This document shows, in pieces, positions 8,102-18,100 of a DNA stretch of 64,000 nucleotides; the stretch's first letter is position 1, and each line of letters opens with the position of its first letter. A model generated the notes under the pieces. The model had not been told where the DNA came from and ran no database searches. It was given only the letters and a program-made list of their open reading frames with translations. The translations under genes were made by a program, and so were the position numbers. Where the stretch lies: assembly GCA_942493075.1 (NCBI GenBank), contig OW818681.1, forward strand, positions 1,488,001-1,552,000, read 5' to 3'. The DNA comes from JBBQYD01 sp942493075. Its GTDB lineage: Bacteria > Verrucomicrobiota > Verrucomicrobiia > Limisphaerales > UBA8199.

Positions 8102-8230
8102 CTGTTACACTCGACGGCTAACCCTTGGGCAATCGCCGCTGTGATTTCGGCAGCGGCCCGCTATCTGGGCCCAGGAGTGGATGAACTTGGTGTTACGAAC
8201 TCATTTACCGTCATAGCCTTGACCTACTAA
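8102..8230 (+). pseudogene. Possible remnant of a third Rhs-type tip
   Basis: A short open stretch encodes NPWAIAAVISAAARYLGPGV and ends with TAA at 8228-8230. It has no start codon, and a stop lies just upstream in frame. It is hydrophobic and protein-like and sits at the 3' end of the cassette series, followed by array 5 and repeat module copy 3. I read it as the tail of a deleted third cassette, with low confidence. The rest of 7960-8295 shows nothing I recognise apart from a weak hairpin at 8239-8276. Confidence 0.3.
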
Positions 8231-8295
8231 ATGGCGAAAAAGCGTGGTTGGGATGATGGCCGAATAGCCACGCTTTGGTCATAGCGCCGCGAAGG

Positions 8296-8352
8296 GTTGA
8301 AGGTTACGTGTTGAATGTTGAAGGGCTGGAGACGGATTTCGGTGGTCGGTGG
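8296..8352 (+). repeat. Heptanucleotide array 5
   Basis: Units GTTGAAG, GTTACGT, GTTGAAT, GTTGAAG, then GGCTGGA, GACGGAT, TTCGGTG, GTCGGTG. It has the same position relative to the repeat module as array 3 has to copy 2. Confidence 0.75.
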
Positions 8353-8366
8353 TCAAGAAAAGGCGA

Positions 8367-8696
8367 AGCCAAGTAGAAGAGCCGTCCCGGCTCTTGCAGG
8401 CCGCATGGCCCCACGCGGCGGGGGAATGGGTTTCACGCGGAGCCGCAGAGAACGCGAGGAGGACGGTGCGTCGGGGGACTGGTAGGGCGTGGGCAGGGCG
8501 GCACTGACGAATCCGATTCAGGACGTTGTTCCTTCGTTATCTTGGCCCCCCCTTCTGTTCACTACGTCTTGCTGTTCCTGGTGGCGCCCGAAGACTCTGG
8601 CACCCCTCGTCGGGGTGCTGTTCATTTCCCGAGCGCTACCGGAGGTCCCCGCTTCGCTCGACGCTCCGGCTACCTTTTGGCAACCCTCCAGGTTGC
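8367..8696. repeat. Noncoding repeat module, copy 3
   Basis: Near-identical to 4061-4390 over its whole length, ending in the same GCAACC/GGTTGC hairpin. It abuts the 3' end of the GH5-like gene, which is where the repeated accessory region stops. Confidence 0.85.
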
Positions 8697-8702
8697 ATGC
8701 TT

Positions 8703-9887
8703 TCATTCGGACTTATCCGCAGATGGCACAGATGGCCGCAGATGAAAGAGGACTGGTCCCAGTCTCAGAAACATTTTCTGCCAGTCCCGATAAACGGCTT
8801 GAGACATTGTCATTTGGTCCGCTTTCTCCAAGGCATCGATGTCAGCGATGGTTGCCCCGTCGTAATGTCCGATCCATCCACAAGCATACTTTCGTGATGC
8901 CAGAAGGAACGCCTCCAACTCAGCCATCGTGCACGATAAGGGAAACGTCTCCTCAATCACGATTGGTTTTCCCACCGAAAATTCTCTGAGGCACTGGATC
9001 TCTTCTCCTGGTTTCTTGTTGTCGGGATAGACATGCACGCTGAGGAAGTCCAACTCAGGAGCCACTGTTTGCGGCAGAAACCCTGATAGATGTTTCCACT
9101 GCTGCGACCACGGCAACAGGCCAACTGTGATGAGTGTTTGCTTATCATGCTTCCGAATGCTGGCCGAGAGCCGCCGAATCCACGCTGCGGCGATATCCTC
9201 TCGCTTCCTTCCAGCCGGGTCCAAGGCGATGTACTGCAAGAAATCGTAATCGCCAAACAGAGAGCCCGATGACCATTTGCCAGCCTCCCGTTTTTCGCCC
9301 GGTGACAGCGGTTCATTGATCAAGTTGTAGCAGAATATGGCCGAACTGCCCTCCCCGGCCCCAGCAATGATCTCCCAAAACCTGGCTTGAGCATTCCAGC
9401 GGGTTGGCTCGTCCATGGCGTCATACCATGTGGGAACGTCGGAAGGGCGATAGCAGGCCAGCCCGGTTACATCGAGGTAGAGCCCCACTTCTTCCGCTAG
9501 CATTACCATGCGCCGATACTGCTTGATCGCCTTTGGATCAGCCTCCATGGGCGAGTTCATGAATTTCCCGTACTGCAGATGCACCCGCACCACGTTCGCC
9601 CCGAGGGCCTTCATCTCACGGAAATCGGAGGCAAATGTCTGCCAATCGCCGTCCCAGAAATCCTCCATCAACCGATGGCTGTTGCCGTAGTTCATTCCCC
9701 AGGGGCGGAAAGGTTTTCGGGAGTCCTTGGTGATGAACCCAGTGCGGTTGGGGGAAACTTCGATCCGCTCCAGGTCGTGGGCCGGGCCTGCACCGAACCT
9801 CGCCTGCCCGGCAGTTCCGAGGCTACCCGGCCCAATGGAGCAGCCGGATAGACTGACCCCCAGCAAGATTGTCATGAGTAGTCTCAT
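8703..9887 (-). CDS. GH5-like TIM-barrel glycoside hydrolase lipoprotein
   Basis: I chose the ATG at 9887 because it gives a lipoprotein signal (MRLLMTILLGVSLSGC, Cys16); the frame extends upstream to 10043 without a better start. The 394-aa product looks like a clan GH-A enzyme: a barrel strand GANVVRVHLQYG, the acid/base motif YNLINEP (Glu ~192) after strand 4, a SVHVYPD segment, and IVIEE (Glu ~312) as probable nucleophile at strand 7. The family therefore cleaves or transfers beta-linked glycans (cellulase/mannanase-like); the substrate cannot be told. It should be anchored in a membrane facing the periplasm or outside. It lies 156 bp behind the 271-aa gene at the end of the large secretion operon. 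Confidence 0.8.
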   Translation of the reverse strand: MRLLMTILLGVSLSGCSIGPGSLGTAGQARFGAGPAHDLERIEVSPNRTGFITKDSRKPFRPWGMNYGNSHRLMEDFWDGDWQTFASDFREMKALGANVVRVHLQYGKFMNSPMEADPKAIKQYRRMVMLAEEVGLYLDVTGLACYRPSDVPTWYDAMDEPTRWNAQARFWEIIAGAGEGSSAIFCYNLINEPLSPGEKREAGKWSSGSLFGDYDFLQYIALDPAGRKREDIAAAWIRRLSASIRKHDKQTLITVGLLPWSQQWKHLSGFLPQTVAPELDFLSVHVYPDNKKPGEEIQCLREFSVGKPIVIEETFPLSCTMAELEAFLLASRKYACGWIGHYDGATIADIDALEKADQMTMSQAVYRDWQKMFLRLGPVLFHLRPSVPSADKSE

Positions 9888-10043
9888 ATGCGCGTGCCAA
9901 AAACACCGCTCTCCATGGTTGAGCCGTGCTGAGTTATCTGTAATCTTCGAACTCCCTGAGCAGAGTTGTCGAGCGCCATCGTAGTCGTTCGGAACGCCCA
10001 AGCTAGACAAAAGACCCCTGTGGTTGAATCGTCGGTGGTTCAA

Positions 10044-10859
10044 TCACGGATTTTGGCCGAGCCAGACGACTCCCCGGAAGAAGGCAGGCCCCCTATTGGC
10101 GGGTCGCTCATAAGTGATTTGCTGGTTGGCTCCCTGTATATCTTCATAACCGGGCACCGCTTCCCAATCGGCTTGTCCACAATTGGTCGCTTGTTGCAGC
10201 CTATAATGCCGGGTAAGCCCCTCATAACCCGGGCCCTCGGCTTTTCGCGCTTCGAACGAAACAGGGGTGCTCGGCAAGGTGCCGGATGCGCGAAGGACAA
10301 ATTTCTCGGCAGGATCGGCAGGGCTTGTTCCAGCTATGTACTCATTCACATTTGAGATCAGGTCCCCGTCAGCATCCTCTGCCTGGGATTGACTAGACAA
10401 TCCACGCTGGGAAGCCCATAGCGCAAAACCGGATAGCTGGTTTGTGGGGGGCAAGCTGGCGAAATCCAGCCTCCTGATTTCTCCACGCTCCTGCACGACG
10501 AAGGTCTGTTGTGCCTTCTGAACTCCATTGCTAAGCACCGCGACGGTGAGCGCGTCTCCAGGCAGGACGGAGGACAAATCGCGCCTTGGTTCCATCTCCT
10601 CCACATAGATCGACAAAACATAGAAGTCCTGGGCGTCCGGTTTTTCCCCCATCCGGTATTGCCCCACCAGAAAGCCGTTGGCACTGGCTTCAACGGTGAA
10701 CTGCGTGTCCAAGGCGGAAAGCTGGTTGCTGCCGAAGGCGATGATTCCATACAGGACGGTGTCAGGGGCGTGCAAAGCTGCCCATGCCGGAGGCACCCCG
10801 CACATGATGGCCATTGCAGCTATAGCCAGGACAGTCCGAACTTGAAAATTAGTTTTCAT
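10044..10859 (-). CDS. Secreted protein with a C-terminal calcium-binding-type motif
   Basis: The ATG at 10859 is preceded by GAGG six bases upstream and opens a clear signal peptide (MKTNFQVRTVLAIAAMAIMC ... AWA); the longer frame to 11066 overlaps the previous gene. The mature protein has an N-terminal beta-rich domain (residues ~30-150) and an Asp-rich segment DADGDLISNVNEYIAG around residue 190, like thrombospondin type-3/dockerin calcium loops frequent in verrucomicrobial secreted proteins. The C-terminal region (YRLQQATN..WEAVPGYEDI..) resembles the small closing beta-domain of these proteins. It has 271 residues and starts 17 bp after the 1428-aa gene. Function unknown; probably an accessory of the giant protein. 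Confidence 0.75.
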   Translation of the reverse strand: MKTNFQVRTVLAIAAMAIMCGVPPAWAALHAPDTVLYGIIAFGSNQLSALDTQFTVEASANGFLVGQYRMGEKPDAQDFYVLSIYVEEMEPRRDLSSVLPGDALTVAVLSNGVQKAQQTFVVQERGEIRRLDFASLPPTNQLSGFALWASQRGLSSQSQAEDADGDLISNVNEYIAGTSPADPAEKFVLRASGTLPSTPVSFEARKAEGPGYEGLTRHYRLQQATNCGQADWEAVPGYEDIQGANQQITYERPANRGPAFFRGVVWLGQNP

Positions 10860-10876
10860 AGTATGCCTCGTTGAAT

Positions 10877-13800
10877 TCAATTCCCGGAGTAGGAATAGGT
10901 CTGGAAGAAGATCTTGATGTCTCCGACCGTGGCGATGAACGTATCCAGGCCGCGGTCCGGGTCGTACAGGAAAGTGCCGCCGGGAATAATGAGCATCCAC
11001 TCCGTGTTCCAAACGGAGCGCCCGATAAGCCGCGTATCCTGTGTTGCTTCGCTGGGATTGAACCATCCGCTGTCGTGATAGGCACGGAAGCTGGAGAATC
11101 GGCGGATGTCCCCGAAAGTCTCGCTGAGTGAATCATTGGCGGGTATCCACGATGGGTTGCTCAGATCCGTGGCGCCGATCGGGAAGGGCACCGGGAGCTT
11201 CTGATCAACGACATTGAACTCCCTGATTTGGAGGTCATCTCCGGATGGCGATCTCAGGATATCCACGCCTGCAGGAACGAGGTAAACACGCGGGGTCATT
11301 GAAAGTCCCGAGATGTTATAACCTGAGAACCAGACCCCCGCGGAGCGCACCTTGGTCGCAAACCGTGATGAGTCATAGGCACTGTCGCCCGGCCCAAGTG
11401 GCCAGCCAAAGTAGTTCAACCCGAACGTAATGGTGGTTGGGATGCGGATGACGATTCCCGGTTGCGGTCCGGCGGATTCCGGGGCAAATGCCCTGCAAAA
11501 GCGCCTGAACTCGGGAACCTTCCATAGGTCGGGCACGCGGCATTTCTGAAGGAGCGCACGCCAATCCTGGTTTGTACTGACGAGCCCATTCAAGAGGTTT
11601 GTGTGCAGGGCCCCGGGACGCACGCGGAACAGTTCCGTTCTAAGGGAAAAGCGGCCCGTCTCCGTTTCAGGTGTGGTGAATCCCAGTTGTCCCCGATACA
11701 CCTCAAAGTTCTGGCCCAGCCTTGCCAGCGGATCTGCCAGGCCATGCCGTCCTGAGACGGGGAACCCTGCCACCACCTGGCCCAGGGTGCGTTGCCGCAC
11801 GATATCAGAAAGCATCCGGCTTCCAGCACCACTCTCCGTGTTGAGCAGGCAGGTTTCATAATCGTAAGCTTTTGTTGCCAGGTAAACGTACCGGGCCGCA
11901 ACATCAAACTGAGCGCGATATTTCTGCAGGGCGTCATTCTGGAAGATCCTGAATCCCATGTCCTGGTAACGAAGCTGCTGCACTTTCGCTGCCGTCTTCA
12001 CACGGAAGTCGAAGCGTTCATCGAGCGCACGCTGCCCCTCCGCAAGAGCGCTCTGATAGGAGCCAAGTGCCTGCTGCAGGTTCTCCTGCAATGTGTATAG
12101 TTCAATGCGCCGCGCCGCCTCTTCCCGGCACAATTGCTCAACTGCCTGGATCTGCTTTTGGATTTCGTAATCCTGCTGGAAGCTGACGATCTTCAGGTCC
12201 GTTTCGGACTTAAGCGTCTCCTTTGACTGTTTTGCCTGATTCTCGGCGGCGCTCAGAACCGCAGCGGCATACTTCATGCCCTGCCAGATCGCCGAGCCGA
12301 TAATGCGCAACGTTCCACGCGCCGGGGCGGTCACGTCGGTTGCCAGTCCTACGCTCTTGGGCATCGCCTCGACGCTGGCTTCCGTCGTATCTTTGGCGGC
12401 CTCACCGGCGTTCTCCGCCGCTTTCTTAGCCTTTGAGGTTACGAACCTGATCGTATCCAGAGCCACTGCGGTAACGCCGTTGCCAACCCTCGTCTGAAGG
12501 ATCGAGGATGCCAGGTCCGACCTGGCAGACAGAATCTCAATTTCATCAAGCAAGTCTCTTCTGAGGTTGTCATACGCTACCAGCCCGTGATTTAACTGGG
12601 CCCGCGCTTTGAGCATTTCGGACAAGGCATTCTGGATTTTGCCGGGAGCGCGGCGGTTCCCCCAACCCGAAGGCGCTTCAAACTCATAGATCCCGTTCTT
12701 CACCATGGGGTAGTTCACCTGGAAGATCTTGTTCGTTGAGAGCACCGGCGCCGTTGCAGCCGCTATGTCGTCAGGAAAGAATATCGAATCGGCATCCGGA
12801 AACTGCATCGGCTTGTAGTAGTTCGGAATGACCACATCCGGCTGTGTTTTGCTGCCCGTGAGTTCGCTCGCGTTCACGTACATGTAATGGTAGATATCCG
12901 GCCCGTCGTAGCCGGATGGGTAAGTGCCCGCCGGCCCAATATCACCTGGGTAAGGATAGCCAAAGATCTCTATCATCCGATTCTTATAGCTCCTCTCTTG
13001 ATCCGTGACATTGCTTGAGAATTCGTCCACTTCGTCCTGATTGCGTCTGAGGCTCTGAGAGAGACTGTTCACGTGGTCGAACAAAACCAGGCTGTTCTCC
13101 ATTGCCTTCAGCGCACGATCATATAACTGGTCGAAGTGAGTCTTGCCCGATGCAACCTTGCTGGGATCGATATCGAAGGGCATCGCACCGGAGGCCAGTC
13201 CCAGGGGATTCAGCCCCCGGTCTGCCATGTCGAGTTGTGCTTCGATCGCGGTGAATTGAGCGGAGACCTCATCGAGCTCGGTTACCGTTGTGCGATCAAT
13301 CTTCTGTATGCCAGCGTGGTTGGTGTCAGGATCGATCGAGGGGAGTATGGCATTTGCCACTACCCAGTCGAAGTAGGCCGCTGTGCCTGCGCGGCGTGCC
13401 CATTCGTCAACCCCCCATGCGCGGTCAGTTTCAGTGTCTTTGTACCCCTGCCATTGTCCGGCAGGGTTTTCCACGTACTTTTGGCGATAGGTGAGGTTGA
13501 CGATTTCACCGCCTGCCTTTGCCTTAGCCGCGGCAACCCGTGCGAACTTGCGTTCATCCAGGTAGTCCACTTGCACGGGCGAACCGGCCACAGTCACCGC
13601 TTCGGGACGAGGCACCCACTCGTAGTTAGGGTGCCGGAGCAAGCTGTAGTACTTCTTCGATGCCGTTAAGTAGTGTCCCCACGCATCGCCATGCCCCTGG
13701 GGAATGAGGATCCTGGCATCGGACTCATCCAATGCGCCATCATGATTCTGGTCGGAGATATTATACGTAAGCTTATAAGCAATTTCTCCTTCACCTTGGG

Positions 13801-15163
13801 TAAAGTTCCACAGTAGACGGTTGTAGATGGGCTGAGCTCGGACGCCCATGGCTGAATCATCCCTGCCACGAAGCAGCGCCAACTCCTCTTCGATTGGTGA
13901 ATCGAGCTGGTTCTGAAAGCAGAAGATCGATGGCGCCAGGTTCCCATACTCACCGCTGGAAGTCGTGAAACCGATCGTAGGATCGCTGGCATCGGCATAG
14001 GCCTCGTTGCCCAGGAGCGTGTAGAGATCCGCGATTTTCCCTGCGGCCCGTAACAGCGCATTGTTGGCAGGGCCAAAATTAACCGCTGGCAACCCATCGA
14101 TGCTGAGTTTCCGCCCGCGATCCAGCACGGTTTCATAGGACTGAATGAGTCCAAGTTCATTCAGGTAGTTGGGATCCGGATTGAATGCAATGGGGCCTTC
14201 ATAGCGTTTGCCTGCCTGCAGGATCATGCTTGCGTAGGTGGCCGTCGGACCCTGGTGGAAATCCTTTACTCTCGCATCAAACTCATTCAAGCCGCCCATC
14301 ACCCGCTTGATCCAGCCCTGGGCAAGCATCGCTCCCTCGCCTCCGGGGGCTCCCACCCAGTCGCTCCATTCGGTCGGCGTACTATTCGTGAAACCCCGGT
14401 AACGGCAGAGCACCCAGTTGTCCGAGAGGACCAGCAGGGTTGAAAGATCGTTGCCCTCGCCGAGAGTGATATCGTTATAGCAATTCGCCTTTCCTGCCGG
14501 GAACGACGGGAAACGAATCCATCCGTTCCAATTGGTTTGTCCCGCGCTCAGCGCTGGGAACTCCGGTGAAAGCCCGTTCTGATCCGGCTGATAGTACCAC
14601 TCAAACTCATAGTTTTGCGGTTCACCGGCAAAATCTCCGCTGTGGCGCAGCGGAAGCCTCTCATCGAAGACGTTGTCGGATTGCAGGACCTTCAGATCGC
14701 CCCGGTAGAGCCGGTTGGTCACGTAGATGACATGCAGGTTAATAGGTTGCCCAGGCAATTGCGGGTCATCGTTTTCTACGACCGTGATGAATCCGCTCCC
14801 CGGCTTCAACCCCGCCGTGAGCGCTTTGGGCAGCGGCCCGAACTGCTCCTGGACCACGTTTGTCATACGGCTGCTGACCGGCTGGGCCAGCCTATTGGTG
14901 CGATAGGTGACCAGGGTGTTGGAGGGCCCGGGGATCACGGGGCCTGCCAGGATCTCCTCAAAGCCATCCCGTATTTGCGTGATCAGCCCCACCCTAAGCT
15001 CGGTATCCGCCTGGCCGTTCCGGTCCACGTCCACCCCATTCGGGTTGCGGGTGAGATTATAAAGCCTGTCAACTTGTCTATCGAACAGGCTGACAGCGTT
15101 TGTTCCGTCCAACTGTTTGATACGATCCCCCTCGCGCGGGCTCAGAACGTTCGGCAACAGCAA
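10877..15163 (-). CDS. Giant secreted protein, C-terminal part (coiled coil, Tc-toxin-like end)
   Basis: The 1428-codon frame begins only with a TTG and has no signal peptide. It is open further upstream to about 15213, overlapping the end of the 2849-aa frame, and the overlap encodes WYDQDFGTGEPLLLPN, a natural continuation. I therefore think both are one gene broken by a +1 shift. Features: a calcium-type loop DQNHDGALDESDA near residue 470; conserved-looking RVAAAKAKAGG and SLSQSLRRNQDEVDEF; long helices from ~870 to 1100 (EIQKQIQAVEQLCREEAARR, LQQALGSYQSALAEGQRALD) followed by YVYLATKAYDYET; and a beta-rich end containing NTEWMLIIPGG and VGDIKIFFQTYSYSGN. The helical bundle, then an aromatic 'A..AY.YE' segment, then a beta end with a final 'DI.I...Y' strand recalls the channel and TcB-binding end of TcA insecticidal toxins; this is a similarity by eye only. 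Confidence 0.8.
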   Translation of the reverse strand: MLLPNVLSPREGDRIKQLDGTNAVSLFDRQVDRLYNLTRNPNGVDVDRNGQADTELRVGLITQIRDGFEEILAGPVIPGPSNTLVTYRTNRLAQPVSSRMTNVVQEQFGPLPKALTAGLKPGSGFITVVENDDPQLPGQPINLHVIYVTNRLYRGDLKVLQSDNVFDERLPLRHSGDFAGEPQNYEFEWYYQPDQNGLSPEFPALSAGQTNWNGWIRFPSFPAGKANCYNDITLGEGNDLSTLLVLSDNWVLCRYRGFTNSTPTEWSDWVGAPGGEGAMLAQGWIKRVMGGLNEFDARVKDFHQGPTATYASMILQAGKRYEGPIAFNPDPNYLNELGLIQSYETVLDRGRKLSIDGLPAVNFGPANNALLRAAGKIADLYTLLGNEAYADASDPTIGFTTSSGEYGNLAPSIFCFQNQLDSPIEEELALLRGRDDSAMGVRAQPIYNRLLWNFTQGEGEIAYKLTYNISDQNHDGALDESDARILIPQGHGDAWGHYLTASKKYYSLLRHPNYEWVPRPEAVTVAGSPVQVDYLDERKFARVAAAKAKAGGEIVNLTYRQKYVENPAGQWQGYKDTETDRAWGVDEWARRAGTAAYFDWVVANAILPSIDPDTNHAGIQKIDRTTVTELDEVSAQFTAIEAQLDMADRGLNPLGLASGAMPFDIDPSKVASGKTHFDQLYDRALKAMENSLVLFDHVNSLSQSLRRNQDEVDEFSSNVTDQERSYKNRMIEIFGYPYPGDIGPAGTYPSGYDGPDIYHYMYVNASELTGSKTQPDVVIPNYYKPMQFPDADSIFFPDDIAAATAPVLSTNKIFQVNYPMVKNGIYEFEAPSGWGNRRAPGKIQNALSEMLKARAQLNHGLVAYDNLRRDLLDEIEILSARSDLASSILQTRVGNGVTAVALDTIRFVTSKAKKAAENAGEAAKDTTEASVEAMPKSVGLATDVTAPARGTLRIIGSAIWQGMKYAAAVLSAAENQAKQSKETLKSETDLKIVSFQQDYEIQKQIQAVEQLCREEAARRIELYTLQENLQQALGSYQSALAEGQRALDERFDFRVKTAAKVQQLRYQDMGFRIFQNDALQKYRAQFDVAARYVYLATKAYDYETCLLNTESGAGSRMLSDIVRQRTLGQVVAGFPVSGRHGLADPLARLGQNFEVYRGQLGFTTPETETGRFSLRTELFRVRPGALHTNLLNGLVSTNQDWRALLQKCRVPDLWKVPEFRRFCRAFAPESAGPQPGIVIRIPTTITFGLNYFGWPLGPGDSAYDSSRFATKVRSAGVWFSGYNISGLSMTPRVYLVPAGVDILRSPSGDDLQIREFNVVDQKLPVPFPIGATDLSNPSWIPANDSLSETFGDIRRFSSFRAYHDSGWFNPSEATQDTRLIGRSVWNTEWMLIIPGGTFLYDPDRGLDTFIATVGDIKIFFQTYSYSGN

Positions 15164-15188
15164 CGGTTCTCCCGTGCCGAAGTCCTGG

Positions 15189-18100
15189 TCATACCAGCCG
15201 GGCGAAACTAAGTCTTTGATTCAGCTCGTCATAAAGGAGCCGAATCCGCAGTGCATATGGCAAATCCGGAAATACGAACCGGCCGCGGTCCGATGATTTC
15301 CTGATCACCTCCGGCAATTCGAAATCTGCCGGCATCTGAATCGTCCGTTCACTGATGGGATCAAAGATCCGAACCATCGCATCCGCAATGTTTGTTCCAT
15401 GCGGGTCTGCCGCGTCATAGATGACCTCGGCGCTTGCGAAGTTAAACAGGTCTGGGAGTCCATTCTTGGACGTTGTGAGACTGTCCGATGAAAAGAGCAT
15501 AGCGGGTTGTGGTGGCCACTCGATGTCATAACCAACGAGGACAGGCTCGCCGATAACGTGGCTGGCGCCGGGGGTTGCCGGGGCTTGAGTATATCCGCTC
15601 ATCCAGGGAACGAATGAATTCTCCGGCGGGTTCTGCCCGCCAAAGTAAAAGTCCGGCATTGCAGGGTACCAGTACTGGACTTGGAAGTAGCCTGCGGATT
15701 TTGCGTAGATCTTGCCTGTCCAGGCCTGGTGGGCATGCTGCTGGCCGAAGGCGACTCGGTTAGAGGCAACGCATAAACCAAGCATGTTCAAGGGAGCAGG
15801 CATCTGTACTTCAAGGCCGGCTTGTCCGCTGCCGAATTTTGCGAAGGTGTGTTGTTCGTTCTCGGCGACCACTTCGAATACCTTTATGCGCCAGTCGTTT
15901 GTTGAATCCGGACTACAGTATTTCAACAGCACATAGGGTTCTGAAGCCTTCGGAATGATCCCGGCATTCAAGTCGCACCGCAGAGCGTACAAACGGTCAG
16001 CAACGATTAGCGCGTGCTCCTCGTTCGGATTGAACCCTGCCGCTTCCCTGGCCGGTTGATGATAAACGTGCACCTGGGGATATTGCTCCCGCCCAGCCGG
16101 TTGGCCGAGGCCGCTCGCGATCACGATCCGCTCAGGCGCAACAGGCCAGTCCACCTCGTAACGCACGGGATCGCTGCCCCACGCGATGCCAGTCACCTCA
16201 TTGGTGCGGTACCAAACCACCACCATGTCTAGGTGCGGGTCACTGTGCAGATTCCGATTCACCGGCAGAATCGGCCCGCTTCGCGCCGCTCGCTCATGCG
16301 CAACGGCGTCGTAGAAGCTTCGGTCAAAGAGCACATACCCGTTTTTACCGGTGGTGTCCTGATGGCCCGCACGGCCAAGCGCCTGGCCCACGGTGGCTGG
16401 TTCGCTGGTCGCCCATGTGCCGTAGGGCTTCGTCATTACGACATCAAAAACTGACTCCCCTCTCGCCTGCTCGGTCATGTAATGAATGACGTTGTAACCT
16501 GAGCTGTTGGTGGGCGTTTGGAAAACCTGGAACTGCTGCGCGCCACGTGTTACGGGTGAGATATCCGCGCCGTTTGTGTTGAATGAAATGCCAGCACAGA
16601 AGTAACCCTTGCCAACTCCCGGGCCTTGCACCTCCACTGGTGCGCCGGCGACGTTCGTCCTCGGATGCTCCGGCCAATAGCAACGGCCCACAATCGTCGC
16701 AACATTCGCCATGTTGGTCAGGTTCTGATCCAGGCGCCATTTGATCCGGGCGGTCACGGGACGAATCGCATACAGCCTCTTCTTGTCGGTGTTCCACAGG
16801 AATGCATTCCCGCCATCGCTATCCTCGAGGCCCGGTGCTGTTTTCATGATCTCAATGCTCAGCAGACCTATGGCGCGATTCTCCTGTCCGGGTTCCCGAG
16901 CCTCGACCGGAGGATCCAAAGCTTTGCCGATTTCCCATAGGTTGTGCTCGTAAACACCATCCGGCTCCATTCTGGCAACAAAGACTTCGCTGGAGTTAGG
17001 GGTGCTTAGCTCCACGTAACCCACGTGCATGCTCTGGGCATAGGTGCCGGATAAAACCACGCTTCCCGCACGATCTGTTGTGATGGTGCCGCAGGTCTCG
17101 GTTCCAATCCCTCCGAGTTGTTTGAAACCAGTCCAGCTCAAGGTCTCCATCGATTCCTTGAGTTCACTGAGGAAGATGTCGCTGCTGGCGTTTGTGCCGG
17201 TCCCAATCGTAATCAAGGAAGGTCCATACTGCATGACCCCGGTGAAATCCCCGGCAACGTAAACACGGCCATCGGATGAGATCGCGAGCGATTGCCCTCT
17301 GGCGCCACGCGCAGCAACCCGCCGGGACAACACACCCTGCCGGCTGAGTTGCGCGACAACCATGTTCATCCCCGAAGAGTCCAACTCCGGGAGAGGAGCC
17401 CCATCGAAGGTAGCCGCGCCTGAGAACTGCGCGGCGACGTAGATATTCCCATCCGGGTGAACTGCGACCGCCGTTCCGATATCACTATCCTGGCCGCCTG
17501 CGGCAATCGCCCGCCGCACGGTGCCGTTAGTCATATTGATTGCAGCAAAGAAGAAGTCAGAGGACCCCGACCGGCTGGTGAGTGATTCCATGCCGAAGCT
17601 GCCTTGCCCGGCGAATGATCCAACGATGTAGAGCTCACCGGAGGGGCCTGCCGCCATCGCCTGCGCCATTTCTCGTGTGGATTGGCTTCCGCCAAACCCG
17701 GACACCCAGTCAACCAGTCCCGAGCGGCTGTAACGCGCCACAAAGGCGTCTGATCCGCCGCTGGCAGCCAGGCTAAACAATGCGCCGTCCGTGGCATTCG
17801 TGCCAAACGGTGTCGTTCCGCTGAACTCTCCCGCAATGTAGATCGCCCCATCCGAACCGACCGAGACTGCGTTGGCGTGGTTATTGGTGCCACCACCCAA
17901 GGCCGCCGACCATGTCCAATTCGTCAACGAGTGCTCGTATCGTGCCACAAACGCCCGGCTGCCCTGCGGTGCGGAAAGTTGATTCGACCCAAACAGGACA
18001 CTTCCCGAAAACGAACCCGCCACAAGCACACTGTCCGGACCTTCCACAGCAACCGAGTTGATGCGCATCCACCCACCCGAGCTGATCGGGATGCCCACTC

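Noticed and set aside
8489..8989. 166-aa plus-strand ORF
   Set aside because: It is made of repeat module copy 3 and the complement of the GH5-like gene; the matching ORF in copy 2 is not conserved.
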